In this document: positions 1-8,690 of the stretch, piece by piece
Position numbering within the stretch: position 1 is the stretch's first letter
Layout: each line of letters starts with the position of its first letter
Assembly (NCBI GenBank): GCA_020636135.1
Contig: JACJYK010000001.1
Coordinates: 2,900,501-2,964,500 of the forward strand
DNA length: 64,000 nucleotides
Source: Lewinellaceae bacterium
Lineage (GTDB): Bacteria > Bacteroidota > Bacteroidia > Chitinophagales > Saprospiraceae
Reading direction: 5' to 3'
Notes under the pieces: model-generated
The model's database searches: none
What the model saw: the letters and a program-made list of their open reading frames with translations, nothing else
Told to the model about the DNA's origin: nothing
Made by a program: the position numbers and the translations under genes

Positions 1-8
1 AGGAACAA

Positions 9-1121
9 TTAATCCCCGAATGAAATTCCCAACTTCCGGGCTGTATTGATCAGATAATGGTCCAGGCGCACGTGATTGTATTCCTTAATGGCCTCTTCCA
101 GTGGTACATAGGTGATTTCATTGTTGTGATAAGACACCATATTGCCAAAGAGGCCTGCCTCAATCAGTTCGAAAGCTTTCACGCCCATGGCGCTGGCAAG
201 AATGCGGTCAAAAGCAATTGGAGTGCCTCCGCGTTGCACATGCCCGAGGATCGTTGTACGTACCTGTTGCTGAATTCCGGCATGCTCTAGTTGTGCTCGC
301 AAAAAATTCCCGATTCCACCCAGTTTCACATGGACATCTCCTCTTTCGATGGCATGCTGACCAATAACCTCGCCACCCAATGGTTTGGCACCTTCAGCAA
401 CCACGATATTGACAAAGCCTCGTCCTTTCTCGTAGCGTTTGTTGATCTTTTCGACGATGCGTTCCAGATTATAGGGGATCTCCGGTATCAGACAAATTTC
501 AGCCCCGCCGGAAATAGCGGTATGCAGGGCAATCCAGCCGGCATCACGGCCCATGACCTCCATAATAATGACGCGGTGATGGCTTTCTGCCGTCGTCACC
601 AGTTTGTCCAGGCTATCCGAAGCTATCTGGACAGCCGTCGAGAAGCCAAAAGTCAGATCGGTAGCACTAAGATCGTTATCGATTGTTTTAGGTACCCCGA
701 TGACCGGCATTCCGGCTTTAAATAACCCATTGGAAATACGTTGACTGCCATCACCACCGATGTTCACCACAGCGGAAAACCCCAGGTCCTTTATTCTCTG
801 GACCAGTTCATGCGAGCGATCGATTACCACCCATTCTCCCTGCTCATTCTGTATCGGAAACTGCAGTGGGTTTCCTTTATTGGTCGTTTTTAAGATGGTG
901 CCACCTTTGACATGAATACCAGCCACCCGCTTGCTGGTCAGCTTGATGATCTCGTTGGGCTCGTTAAATACCCCGTTAAAAGCTTCTATGCTACCCCAAA
1001 CTTCCCATTTACCAGATTGCTTGGCCGCTTTGCTCACGGCACGTATAACTGCATTTAATCCAGGACAATCTCCTCCTCCGGTGAGTACCAGGATCTTCTG
1101 CTTTTCAGATTTCTTTGCCAT
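9..1121 (-). CDS. pfkA: 6-phosphofructokinase
   Basis: Phosphofructokinase phosphorylates fructose 6-phosphate to the 1,6-bisphosphate in cytosolic glycolysis. The 370-residue protein has the N-terminal phosphate loop GGGDCPGLN (15-23), GGDGS (122-126) and PKTIDND (144-150). GGDGS, rather than GGDDT, is the pattern of ATP users, while PKTIDND, rather than PGTIDND, is shared with the PPi and mixed-substrate group; it is also longer than the classical 320-residue bacterial enzyme. ATP use is therefore likely but not proven. I start at the ATG at 1121; a TTG nine bases upstream would add three residues without an obvious ribosome site. It is transcribed away from the amino-sugar operon and has a plausible promoter at 1211-1240. 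Confidence 0.93.
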   Translation of the reverse strand: MAKKSEKQKILVLTGGGDCPGLNAVIRAVSKAAKQSGKWEVWGSIEAFNGVFNEPNEIIKLTSKRVAGIHVKGGTILKTTNKGNPLQFPIQNEQGEWVVIDRSHELVQRIKDLGFSAVVNIGGDGSQRISNGLFKAGMPVIGVPKTIDNDLSATDLTFGFSTAVQIASDSLDKLVTTAESHHRVIIMEVMGRDAGWIALHTAISGGAEICLIPEIPYNLERIVEKINKRYEKGRGFVNIVVAEGAKPLGGEVIGQHAIERGDVHVKLGGIGNFLRAQLEHAGIQQQVRTTILGHVQRGGTPIAFDRILASAMGVKAFELIEAGLFGNMVSYHNNEITYVPLEEAIKEYNHVRLDHYLINTARKLGISFGD

Positions 1122-1210
1122 GCTATTCAATTACGTATTTCGAGTTCCAATTTTATTTGTGAGCTCTCTTCCTTAGGTAGAATCAGGGATCCGGTCATGT
1201 TTTAACGGTG

Positions 1211-1240
1211 CAAAGATAATGGCCTAAAATGCAGGAGCAA
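1211..1240 (-). promoter_or_regulatory. Candidate Bacteroidota-type promoter of pfkA
   Basis: Read on the minus strand, TTG at 1240-1238 is followed after 19 bases by TATCTTTG at 1218-1211. This fits the Bacteroidota vegetative pattern TTG-N19-TAnnTTTG. It would give a leader of roughly 80-85 bases before the ATG at 1121. The assignment rests on motif match only. Confidence 0.5.
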
Positions 1241-1307
1241 TAAGTAAAATAGGTATTTTTAGTCGCAAGGGATGTAAAAGCATCTTCCGGCAGTAAACAA
1301 TGACTTC

Positions 1308-2039
1308 ATGAAGATCCATATCTTGGAAACACCCCCGCTACTGGGTGAGGCTGCCGGCTCACGAGCTGCCTCACTGATCGAGGCCGCCATCCGGTCACGT
1401 AACGAAGCAAATATAATTCTGGCTACCGGCAGCAGTCAATTTGCAACGCTCCGACAATTGATCGGCTCATCCCTGGACTGGAGCCGGGTACGCATGTTTC
1501 ACCTCGATGAATACATTGGCTTGCCTGAGTCCCATCCTGCCAGCTTTCGAAAATACCTGCGTGAACGATTTATCAACCTGGTTCCGCCGCTGATGGACTA
1601 TTACCTTATTAACGGGGAGGCTGCGGATCCGGTCTCTGAATGTGAGCGACTGGATACACTTATTGACAAGTACCCGATCGACGTGGCATTGATCGGTATC
1701 GGAGAGAATGGACACCTGGCATTTAATGATCCTCCGGCAGACTTTACTACGGAAGATGCCTTTCATGTAGTCCAGCTGGATCAGGCCTGCCGCCAACAGC
1801 AGGTAGGTGAGGGATGGTTCTCCAGTTGGGAGTCAGTTCCCGCGACAGCCATTTCCATGAGCATTCCTCAAATCATGGCGAGCAAGGCATTGATCGTATC
1901 CGTTCCCGATTCCCGCAAAGCCCATGCCGTAAAATGTACAGTACATGGTCTGGTGGACCCTGACTGTCCTGCTTCCATTCTTCAAAACCACCCCGATTGT
2001 GAACTATTTCTGGACCTAAATGCCGCTGTATTACTGTGA
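1308..2039 (+). CDS. nagB: Glucosamine-6-phosphate deaminase-like protein (NagB family)
   Basis: NagB converts glucosamine 6-phosphate to fructose 6-phosphate and ammonia. The 243-residue protein has the phosphate-binding ATGSSQ (39-44), HLDEY (65-69) with the catalytic Asp at 67, and GIGENGHLAFND (130-141) carrying the ring-opening His136. Compared with the E. coli motif, the Asp before Gly-His is Asn and the final Glu is Asp; Asn is seen in other NagB proteins, the Glu-to-Asp change is less usual. It is first in a three-gene operon: its TGA stop overlaps the GTG start of the transporter. The role in amino-sugar breakdown follows from the family and the nagA-like neighbour; the exact substrate is uncertain. 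A 6-phosphogluconolactonase-like activity is the main alternative, as the two families share a fold. Confidence 0.8.
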   Translation: MKIHILETPPLLGEAAGSRAASLIEAAIRSRNEANIILATGSSQFATLRQLIGSSLDWSRVRMFHLDEYIGLPESHPASFRKYLRERFINLVPPLMDYYLINGEAADPVSECERLDTLIDKYPIDVALIGIGENGHLAFNDPPADFTTEDAFHVVQLDQACRQQQVGEGWFSSWESVPATAISMSIPQIMASKALIVSVPDSRKAHAVKCTVHGLVDPDCPASILQNHPDCELFLDLNAAVLL

Positions 2040-3706
2040 ATACCATAGATCTGCTTGTTGTAATTATTTATGTGGTTGGTATTACGGCCTATGGCATCTG
2101 GATCTCCAGGCATACCAAAACAAGTGATGGCTTTTTCCTGGGTGGAAGAAAACTAAAATGGTGGACCATGATGGGTCAGGCATTTGGTACCGGTACGCAT
2201 GCTGAAATGCCTGTGGCACAAACCGGGGCCAGTTTCAGCCTGGGGTTTTCAACCATCTGGTATCAGTGGAAAAACATGCTGATAACTCCTTTTTACTGGC
2301 TTATGGCCCCGTGGTACCGGCGAAGTGAACGGACCACCATTGCAGAAATGGTGACTGACCGGTATGGCCGTCAGATGGGTATGCTCTACACGATTTTTGC
2401 CCTGGCATTTCTCATCTTTGTCATGGGTGTCATGCTTCAGGGAGCTGCCAAGGTCATATTTGTGGCCAGTGGAGAGACCTGGTCTCCTAATCATATTGTG
2501 ATTGCCATGACCGTTGCCTTTATGGTCTACAGCTATTTCGGTGGGCTGGTGGCTGCGGCAAATACCGAATTTATCCAATCTTTTCTGATCATCGTTTTAT
2601 CCTTCCTATTGATTCCTTTTGGCATTCATGCAGTTGGTGGAATGACTGAGATGCGACATACCCTTGATCCTGGGTTTTTCACACTCTACAGCGATGCCAG
2701 TGGTCTGGATGTCTTCACGATCAGCATGCTGGCAGTCAACGGGGTGGTCGGCATCACCGCACAGCCCCATATGATGACCATGTTTGCCTCCGGAAATACC
2801 GAGCGAGCCGGGCGTGTGGGACAGACTTTCGGCAACCTCGTGAAAAGGCTGGTAACCATCGGGTGGGCATTGACTGGTTTGATCGTAGCTGTTCTGGTCA
2901 TTCAGCGGGGTACCACCCTGCCAGACTCCGAACACGCCTTCGGTTATGCCATCCGTGAATTATTAAGCCCCGGCATCACCGGATTAATGATAGCGGCCAT
3001 TCTTGCCGCCAATATGTCATCCTGCTCCAATTTTATGGTTAATCTGGGCTCCCTCTTTACCAGGGACATTTATCAGCCCTATCTCAGGCCAGAAGCATCG
3101 GACCGTGAAATATTGCGTGTGGGAAGATTATCCAGCCTGGTGCTCACATTGCTGGGTGTCTTCTTCGCACTGATCATCAAAAATGTACTTTCGGCCTTTC
3201 TTTTTGTAGAGACCATGGCGGCGTTTGTGGGCATTTCCATATTCGGAGGAATGCTATGGAGACGGGCCAACCGGTACGGAGCTATGGCTGCCATTTTACT
3301 GGCATTTGTGGTTTATTATGGACTGAACTATTCTGAGACGGGAACCCTGCAACTCATCTACAAGTGGCAACCACTACCCTTCTGTTGGGCGATGTCCCTG
3401 GGATTTTTAACACTCATCATTGTCAGCTTGCTGACTCCGCCGGAAGATGCCACGCGGATTGCCCCGTTCTTCGACCGGATGCAACACCTCTCTCGCGCTG
3501 ACCGGCCCAGCGATTTGCCTGTTTCTGCTGGCAGCCAGGGTATGGAGATGATCCTGCTGGATATACCAAGTTGGTTCAAACCCGGGCGGTGGTCACATTT
3601 CTGGTCACGGTATCGGGAGGATGCCATGGGATTTCTCCTGGCCTGGCTATTTGTCGGTGGATTGATTGGTTTAGCGTGGATCATGCTGGCGTTCTGGGTT
3701 AATTAA
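2036..3706 (+). CDS. Sodium:solute symporter (SSS family)
   Basis: A 556-residue inner-membrane transporter with about 13-14 hydrophobic segments. The N-terminus shows the SSS pattern: a first helix, then a DGFFLGGRKLKWW-type stretch and a glycine-rich second helix. Such proteins import sugars, sialic acid, inositol or similar solutes with Na+. The GTG start lies within the nagB stop (GTGA), and the TAA stop shares one base with the ATG of nagA, so translation of all three genes appears coupled. The context makes an amino sugar or a relative the likely substrate. An SSS protein does not phosphorylate its cargo, so a separate kinase is needed to feed NagA and NagB; none is present here. Confidence 0.88.
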   Translation: MNTIDLLVVIIYVVGITAYGIWISRHTKTSDGFFLGGRKLKWWTMMGQAFGTGTHAEMPVAQTGASFSLGFSTIWYQWKNMLITPFYWLMAPWYRRSERTTIAEMVTDRYGRQMGMLYTIFALAFLIFVMGVMLQGAAKVIFVASGETWSPNHIVIAMTVAFMVYSYFGGLVAAANTEFIQSFLIIVLSFLLIPFGIHAVGGMTEMRHTLDPGFFTLYSDASGLDVFTISMLAVNGVVGITAQPHMMTMFASGNTERAGRVGQTFGNLVKRLVTIGWALTGLIVAVLVIQRGTTLPDSEHAFGYAIRELLSPGITGLMIAAILAANMSSCSNFMVNLGSLFTRDIYQPYLRPEASDREILRVGRLSSLVLTLLGVFFALIIKNVLSAFLFVETMAAFVGISIFGGMLWRRANRYGAMAAILLAFVVYYGLNYSETGTLQLIYKWQPLPFCWAMSLGFLTLIIVSLLTPPEDATRIAPFFDRMQHLSRADRPSDLPVSAGSQGMEMILLDIPSWFKPGRWSHFWSRYREDAMGFLLAWLFVGGLIGLAWIMLAFWVN

Positions 3707-5052
3707 TGAATATTATGGAGTTGCCAACGATCAATAATACCTTAATTCGGAACGGATTTCTGGTGCTGCCAGAACAGGTTTTACAAGCCGATCTACGGCT
3801 CGCAGGAGGGCTTATACAAGCGCTCAATCCACATTTATCACCTTTGCCCGGAGAGCAGGTGATCGATGCCAAGGGCTCCTATATTTTGCCCGGATTCATT
3901 GATATCCACAACCACGGCGCTCTGGGATTTGACTTTACGCTGGGAACCTATCATGAACTAGGCGATCGTTTCGAAGAAGACGAACTGTCCTATCAGAATG
4001 GAATTACCCGGGTCCTGGGCTATTTCCTGCGACAAGGGGCAACCCGGATCCTGGCAACAACGCTGGCAGCTCCGGTACCTGATCTGTTGCAGGCCTTTCG
4101 TTCCATTGATCAATACATCAGAAGGGATCCATCCGGATTAGCTGCTGCATTGGCAGGTATCAACCTGGAGGGAACTTTCATTAAGGACGCAACATTTGCG
4201 GGAGCTCAAAACCCGGAATACTTTCAACCTGCATCAGCGAGCCTGTTTGATCGTTTACAAGATGCAGCTGGAGGGCACATCCGGATCGCCAACATCCCTG
4301 CGGAACACGGACCTTCCGGCCTTGATCTGATCAGGCATCTGGTCGATAAGGGTGTTACAGTGGCAGGAGGGCATTCTGGAGCCTATGCAGCGGATACCCA
4401 TAAAGCAATTGATGCCGGCATGCATCTAGCCGTCCATTATTTTAATGGGCCTAACCGTCAATCTTACAAAACATTCCACCAGGGCGGAACCATGGAAGCC
4501 TTCCTGGTACGCGATGAAGTTTCATTGGAATTGATCGTTGATGGGTATCACATCAGTCCCGCTTACGTCCTGGATGCAATAAACCGGAAAGGAACGGAAC
4601 GCATCATTGCCATCACCGATAGTCTTTTCGTGAGTGGCAGTACATCCATTTCCACATTCAGCCTGGCAGACATACCCGGCATGGTATCCGCCGACAAACA
4701 ATACCTTAAAGTAAGGGGACAGGATGACACACTTTTTGGAAGTATCCTGACTCCAATTAAAGGCTTCAGTAATTTACTGAACTGGATGACCCGGGAAATG
4801 GAGGGTGTCTGGTACAGGAAACATCCCCACCTACCATTTCATGACGCGCTTAACCGGATATCGCAGATGATGAGTGGAAATCCGGCAAAGCTGCTTGGGC
4901 TGGATAAAGCACTTTCCGGAAGGGCTGCTACCGGTAAAATTGCTACCGGACATCTTGGAGATCTGATTATTATGGACCTTCCCCACTCCGCTAGCGATAG
5001 CTATCAGCCGGTTCTTAAGCATTGTTTTTTGGCTGGAAAAATGATCTATTGA
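3706..5052 (+). CDS. nagA: N-acetylglucosamine-6-phosphate deacetylase-like amidohydrolase
   Basis: NagA removes the acetyl group from GlcNAc 6-phosphate, producing the NagB substrate. The 448-residue protein has the amidohydrolase HNH (68-70), the metal Glu155 in LEGT, metal ligands His223 (GGHS) and His244 (VHYFNGP), the VDGYH loop (279-282) and the catalytic Asp305 (ITDS). The usual LEGP...KGAH segment is altered to LEGT...AGAQ, and the protein is some 60 residues longer than typical NagA. The metal site is therefore complete while the substrate-side loop differs. It is the last gene of the nagB-symporter-nagA operon and its end overlaps the convergent FG-GAP gene by 7 bases. Confidence 0.8.
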   Translation: MNIMELPTINNTLIRNGFLVLPEQVLQADLRLAGGLIQALNPHLSPLPGEQVIDAKGSYILPGFIDIHNHGALGFDFTLGTYHELGDRFEEDELSYQNGITRVLGYFLRQGATRILATTLAAPVPDLLQAFRSIDQYIRRDPSGLAAALAGINLEGTFIKDATFAGAQNPEYFQPASASLFDRLQDAAGGHIRIANIPAEHGPSGLDLIRHLVDKGVTVAGGHSGAYAADTHKAIDAGMHLAVHYFNGPNRQSYKTFHQGGTMEAFLVRDEVSLELIVDGYHISPAYVLDAINRKGTERIIAITDSLFVSGSTSISTFSLADIPGMVSADKQYLKVRGQDDTLFGSILTPIKGFSNLLNWMTREMEGVWYRKHPHLPFHDALNRISQMMSGNPAKLLGLDKALSGRAATGKIATGHLGDLIIMDLPHSASDSYQPVLKHCFLAGKMIY

Positions 5053-8000
5053 ATGGCAGCCGGATTGACAATATCGTAAACCATCAGCGGGAGTCCATTG
5101 CGTCCAATGACTAGTTTTTTCACAGATCCTGCCTGGATCTCAGCAGAACTCCGCACATCACCCCGGATCCATAAACCCGAATCAGGGACCTGTCTCCAGT
5201 CGCCACCGGCTCTTTCCAGCAGAACACCGTGATTGGCATCTATCTCGCCAATTTTCACTCTGGTTTTAGAAGCGTTTCCCGTCAACAAAAACCGGTTGCC
5301 CTTATTTATAGAGCCCGGCACTTCGGTAATGGAAAATACCGGTGCTACCTGAGCACTTTGGGGGAAGGGTACAAAGGTCCAACCATCTGCATGATGATCC
5401 AGATATCCGGAACGCAATTCATTGATGGTATCAGATTGGACCGACGGCAAATAGGTAAGCAGGGTCTTGGTGGTGGCATTTGCATAGGAGGCATAGTCTG
5501 GAAACTGCTTTTTCAACGAAGGAAGCTGTGCCAATAGATCATCCCTGGAAATGAAGGGGTAAGATACGCCATCCGTAAAACTGGTCAGGATGGCATCGGT
5601 GTCTCCATTGTTATCACAGTCTCCAAAGTAAAGCACCATTGGCTCGTTTCCAGTCGCTCTGAATGGTGAATTCAAACCAAGATTACCCAGTACTATTTCC
5701 AACTCAGGATCCTCATCAACATTGAGGGCTTGCAACGCGGTCCACCAACCCCGGTCCGAAGATTTATACATCAATTGCCATTGCGTGGAATATTGCCATA
5801 TTTCTACCGGCCGCCAGGGGGCGGTAAGGACCAGCTCTCCCCTGCCATCTCCGTCCAGGTCCGTCCATTGTGAAACCTGGACGCCCAAATGGTTGAAAGG
5901 TGTGTGCCGGTCAATGGAAAATGAACCTTCTTGCTGGAGTAGCACAAAACTTTCACCAGCTAGTGGATACTGTCCGGTCACGGTTGGGGAACCGGCAAAA
6001 ATATCCTTTTTGCCATCCCCGTTAAAGTCTCCTATGCTAAGAGTAAAAATACTGGAAGCAGGCAAAGACGGCAATGGCAATTTGGAAAAACCTCCCTGTT
6101 TGTTTTGCAGGTATACACGCACCGGTTCGTGGTTGATACTGTCAGCTTCCACTTCAATGGCACTTCCAATGACCACATCTTCTAAACCGTCGTCATTCAG
6201 ATCAGCTACTGCGACTGCAACATCTTCAAAACGAGCATCTGAATCCAGCGCCACCGGGACTTCTATGACAAATTTCCCGTTTTTCTGATAAGCAATTTGA
6301 GCCGGATATCCTTTCCCACCGGTTAAGAGCAAATCCGGTGTTCCGTTGTGGTCGAGATCTGACACAGCCATTGCCGGGCCTTGATCTGAATAAAAGAATG
6401 GCAAGGAGGGATGATCGAAAAAATCAATGTATTCATCATCCCGATGTGTCATCACCAGAGTAGATGAATCCAATGTAAATAGTGCCGGTTTTTGATGATC
6501 CGTTTCAGGCAATGGCTTGCCTTCCCCGCGCTGAAGCGTGACCATCTGGTCAGCAGCAAAAGCACCAAAGGTCTCCCGGTATCCATCACTCCACCGAACC
6601 TGGATGGAATCGATGTGATCTTTCGTTAAACCAGCGTGGATGACCGGTTCCATAGAAGACTGGTATCCTCGTGTGGTGTACATGGCACGGTAAAGCATTT
6701 GGTCAGATGTATATATCCGGCAACTGGCGCCTATGCCAAAAGGATTATTTTGTTGGCCCCGGCACATGATTTCCACATAGTGACCCTGTCCCAGCTCCCG
6801 GGTGTTATTCCGAAAGAGGGTAGCCCTTGCATTGCAATTATTCAGGATCAAATCGAGGTCGCCGTCACGATCCAGATCCGCATAGGCGGCCCCGTTTGAG
6901 AGTCCGTCCGAAAAAATGTCCGGTGATGCTGCAGCATCGGTAAACGTTCCATCCGATTGTTGCATTAGCAGACGGTTAGGTACATTGATCTGGGGCATTT
7001 TGCGGATCAGGTCGCTGATCTCCATTTCTTCTCCTGGATTGGCCTTCAATTTTTGATCTACGGTGTAAGACAGAAAATCCATGTTGGTGTAGTCACGGAG
7101 GTAACCATTGGAAATAAAAAGATCCGGCTTCCCATCCAGATTATAATCAGCGATCAGGGGAGCCCAGGACCAATCCGTGGCACTGATGCCCATTTCCTGA
7201 CCCACCTCTGAAAATTGACCATTTCCATTGTTGATCTGAAGCATATTGCGCATGGATTGCTTGTAAAAACCCTGGTCAAGGAGGATCCGGTATTTACTGT
7301 AATTATCCGGTCCAAATGCCATTTTATTGCGGTAATTGGTTGCAGGCAACATGTCCATCGTCACCAGGTCAGGTATTCCATCATTGTTGATATCACTCGC
7401 GTCCGATCCCATTGAAAACAATGAGGTGTGATCGAATGCTTCTCTCAGCTCTTCCCTGAATGTTCCATCGTGTTGATTGACGTAGTAATAATCTTCTTCA
7501 TTGAAGTCATTGGACACAAAAATATCAGGCCAGCCGTCCTGGTTGAAATCTTCAATCGCCACTCCCAATCCAAACCCCAATACATTCTGTATGATCCCTG
7601 CCTGACTGGTTACTTCGGTAAATTTTCCCTTGGTACTCAGGTCATTTCTGAACAATTTATCTCCATAAAAGCGATTTGTTCTGCTCTTAAGGTGCCGGAT
7701 CGCCTGATTGAAATTGGTAAATTCAGGTACGGAATGGTTCAGCAGGTAGACATCCAGGTCTCCATCCCGGTCATAGTCAAAAAATGCAGCATGCGTGGTA
7801 TAGGCCGGGTCATTCAATCCATACTCGGCTGACTTTTCGGTGAATGTCAGGTCGTGATTATTAATAAACAACAGGTTGCGGCGTGCATCCGGGTCGGAAG
7901 AAGCAGAGCGGCAAACATATATATCAAGCCAGCCATCAGCGTTAACGTCGGCCATGACCACTCCGGTATTCCAGAAACCGGCCGCTTCTACACCGGCTTT

Positions 8001-8312
8001 TCCGGCGATGTTCTCAAAATGCCAATCGCCTTTGTTCAAATACAGGTGACTGGCCGTCATATTCCCGGTGAAATAGATATCCGGTAAACCATCGTTGTTG
8101 ATGTCGCCAACGGCCACCCCTCCTCCATTGTAGAAGTATGTATAAGTCAATACATTGAATTCCGGATTCTCCTCAAGCTGATTGACAAAATCGACACCTG
8201 AGCTTCTGACAGAAACGGCACTGAACAGATTTTGATGATCTTCTTCCTGGCTGCAATTCGAGAGGATGAAGCAAATGAGGGCAAACTGAAGAAGAATCAA
8301 TGTGTATTTCAT
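5046..8312 (-). CDS. FG-GAP/VCBS repeat lipoprotein with ASPIC/UnbV domain (CRTAC1-like)
   Basis: A 1,088-residue protein with a lipoprotein signal (LSNC, Cys20), expected on the outer membrane. The first half carries FG-GAP/VCBS blades with calcium-type loops such as DINNDGLPDIYF, DVNADGWLDIYV, DYDRDGDLDVYL and DFNQDGWPDIFV. An ASPIC/UnbV domain follows at about residues 520-610 and ends in a VRWSDG..ET segment. A second set of blades continues to the C-terminus (DLNDDGLEDVVIG, DFNGDGKKDIFAG), so this is the long two-propeller form. Such proteins are often found beside SusCD loci in Bacteroidota; their molecular role is not established, and binding of polymer or protein ligands is the usual guess. 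The gene diverges from lacI and has a terminator-like hairpin just before its start. Confidence 0.88.
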   Translation of the reverse strand: MKYTLILLQFALICFILSNCSQEEDHQNLFSAVSVRSSGVDFVNQLEENPEFNVLTYTYFYNGGGVAVGDINNDGLPDIYFTGNMTASHLYLNKGDWHFENIAGKAGVEAAGFWNTGVVMADVNADGWLDIYVCRSASSDPDARRNLLFINNHDLTFTEKSAEYGLNDPAYTTHAAFFDYDRDGDLDVYLLNHSVPEFTNFNQAIRHLKSRTNRFYGDKLFRNDLSTKGKFTEVTSQAGIIQNVLGFGLGVAIEDFNQDGWPDIFVSNDFNEEDYYYVNQHDGTFREELREAFDHTSLFSMGSDASDINNDGIPDLVTMDMLPATNYRNKMAFGPDNYSKYRILLDQGFYKQSMRNMLQINNGNGQFSEVGQEMGISATDWSWAPLIADYNLDGKPDLFISNGYLRDYTNMDFLSYTVDQKLKANPGEEMEISDLIRKMPQINVPNRLLMQQSDGTFTDAAASPDIFSDGLSNGAAYADLDRDGDLDLILNNCNARATLFRNNTRELGQGHYVEIMCRGQQNNPFGIGASCRIYTSDQMLYRAMYTTRGYQSSMEPVIHAGLTKDHIDSIQVRWSDGYRETFGAFAADQMVTLQRGEGKPLPETDHQKPALFTLDSSTLVMTHRDDEYIDFFDHPSLPFFYSDQGPAMAVSDLDHNGTPDLLLTGGKGYPAQIAYQKNGKFVIEVPVALDSDARFEDVAVAVADLNDDGLEDVVIGSAIEVEADSINHEPVRVYLQNKQGGFSKLPLPSLPASSIFTLSIGDFNGDGKKDIFAGSPTVTGQYPLAGESFVLLQQEGSFSIDRHTPFNHLGVQVSQWTDLDGDGRGELVLTAPWRPVEIWQYSTQWQLMYKSSDRGWWTALQALNVDEDPELEIVLGNLGLNSPFRATGNEPMVLYFGDCDNNGDTDAILTSFTDGVSYPFISRDDLLAQLPSLKKQFPDYASYANATTKTLLTYLPSVQSDTINELRSGYLDHHADGWTFVPFPQSAQVAPVFSITEVPGSINKGNRFLLTGNASKTRVKIGEIDANHGVLLERAGGDWRQVPDSGLWIRGDVRSSAEIQAGSVKKLVIGRNGLPLMVYDIVNPAAIQ

Positions 8313-8323
8313 ACCCCGAAAAT

Positions 8324-8359
8324 AAAAAAGTACCAGCTAATTAAAACTGGCACTTTTTT
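8324..8359 (-). terminator. Terminator-like hairpin in the leader of the FG-GAP gene (possible attenuator)
   Basis: Arms 8324-8336 and 8347-8359 pair around a 10-base loop. In minus-strand RNA every pair forms (one G-U), with a 7-bp core and six A-U pairs ending in a U-run; in plus-strand RNA the same position is an A-C mismatch. It lies only 11 bases before the ATG at 8312. Because no minus-strand gene lies upstream nearby, it must sit in the leader of the FG-GAP gene itself if it acts on that strand. Confidence 0.5.
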
Positions 8360-8416
8360 TAGCCTTATGAAAAATGTACTTACTACTAATGCGTGTCAAA
8401 CGTTGTTTTTGAAAAA

Positions 8417-8430
8417 TGTGTGCGAACACA
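8417..8430. promoter_or_regulatory. Candidate LacI-family operator
   Basis: TGTGTGCGAACACA is a palindrome with 5-base arms and a central CG step, the usual form of LacI-family operators. It matches 12 of 14 bases of the palindrome at 18042-18055 upstream of susC, and lies between lacI and the divergent FG-GAP gene. Binding by the LacI protein at 8691 is inference. Confidence 0.5.
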
Positions 8431-8690
8431 GTAACAAATTAGTTTGACACCGTTCTTTAAATATAGCAAAATCAAATCAAAAATGTCGTTTTTACAATTA
8501 TTTTCTGACTGATTTGTCCTGAAAAACGGATTGGTCCAAATCAATCCGGGATACCGGAATCAGGGTACCTGACAACCTGGCTATATTTGAATTAATCGGG
8601 CCATTTTCGTTTGGCAAAGTCTCACGTGAAGGCTCGATCATATGCCTGGAATTTGGTAACTTCCCCTTAATAAGCAAGTAAACAATCTTA

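Larger units (their letters stand above)
8313..8690. other. Regulatory intergenic region between FG-GAP gene and lacI
   Basis: A 378-base divergent region, AT-rich. It holds a hairpin with T-tract (8324-8359), a CG-centred palindrome (8417-8430), and a 9-base inverted pair GTGTCAAAC (8393-8401) and GTTTGACAC (8442-8450) whose centre lies within 2 bases of the palindrome centre. I see no further gene. Confidence 0.6.

Noticed and set aside
5722..6288. 188-codon frame opposite the FG-GAP gene
   Set aside because: It lies fully inside the lipoprotein gene and shows no coherent hydrophobic or domain pattern.
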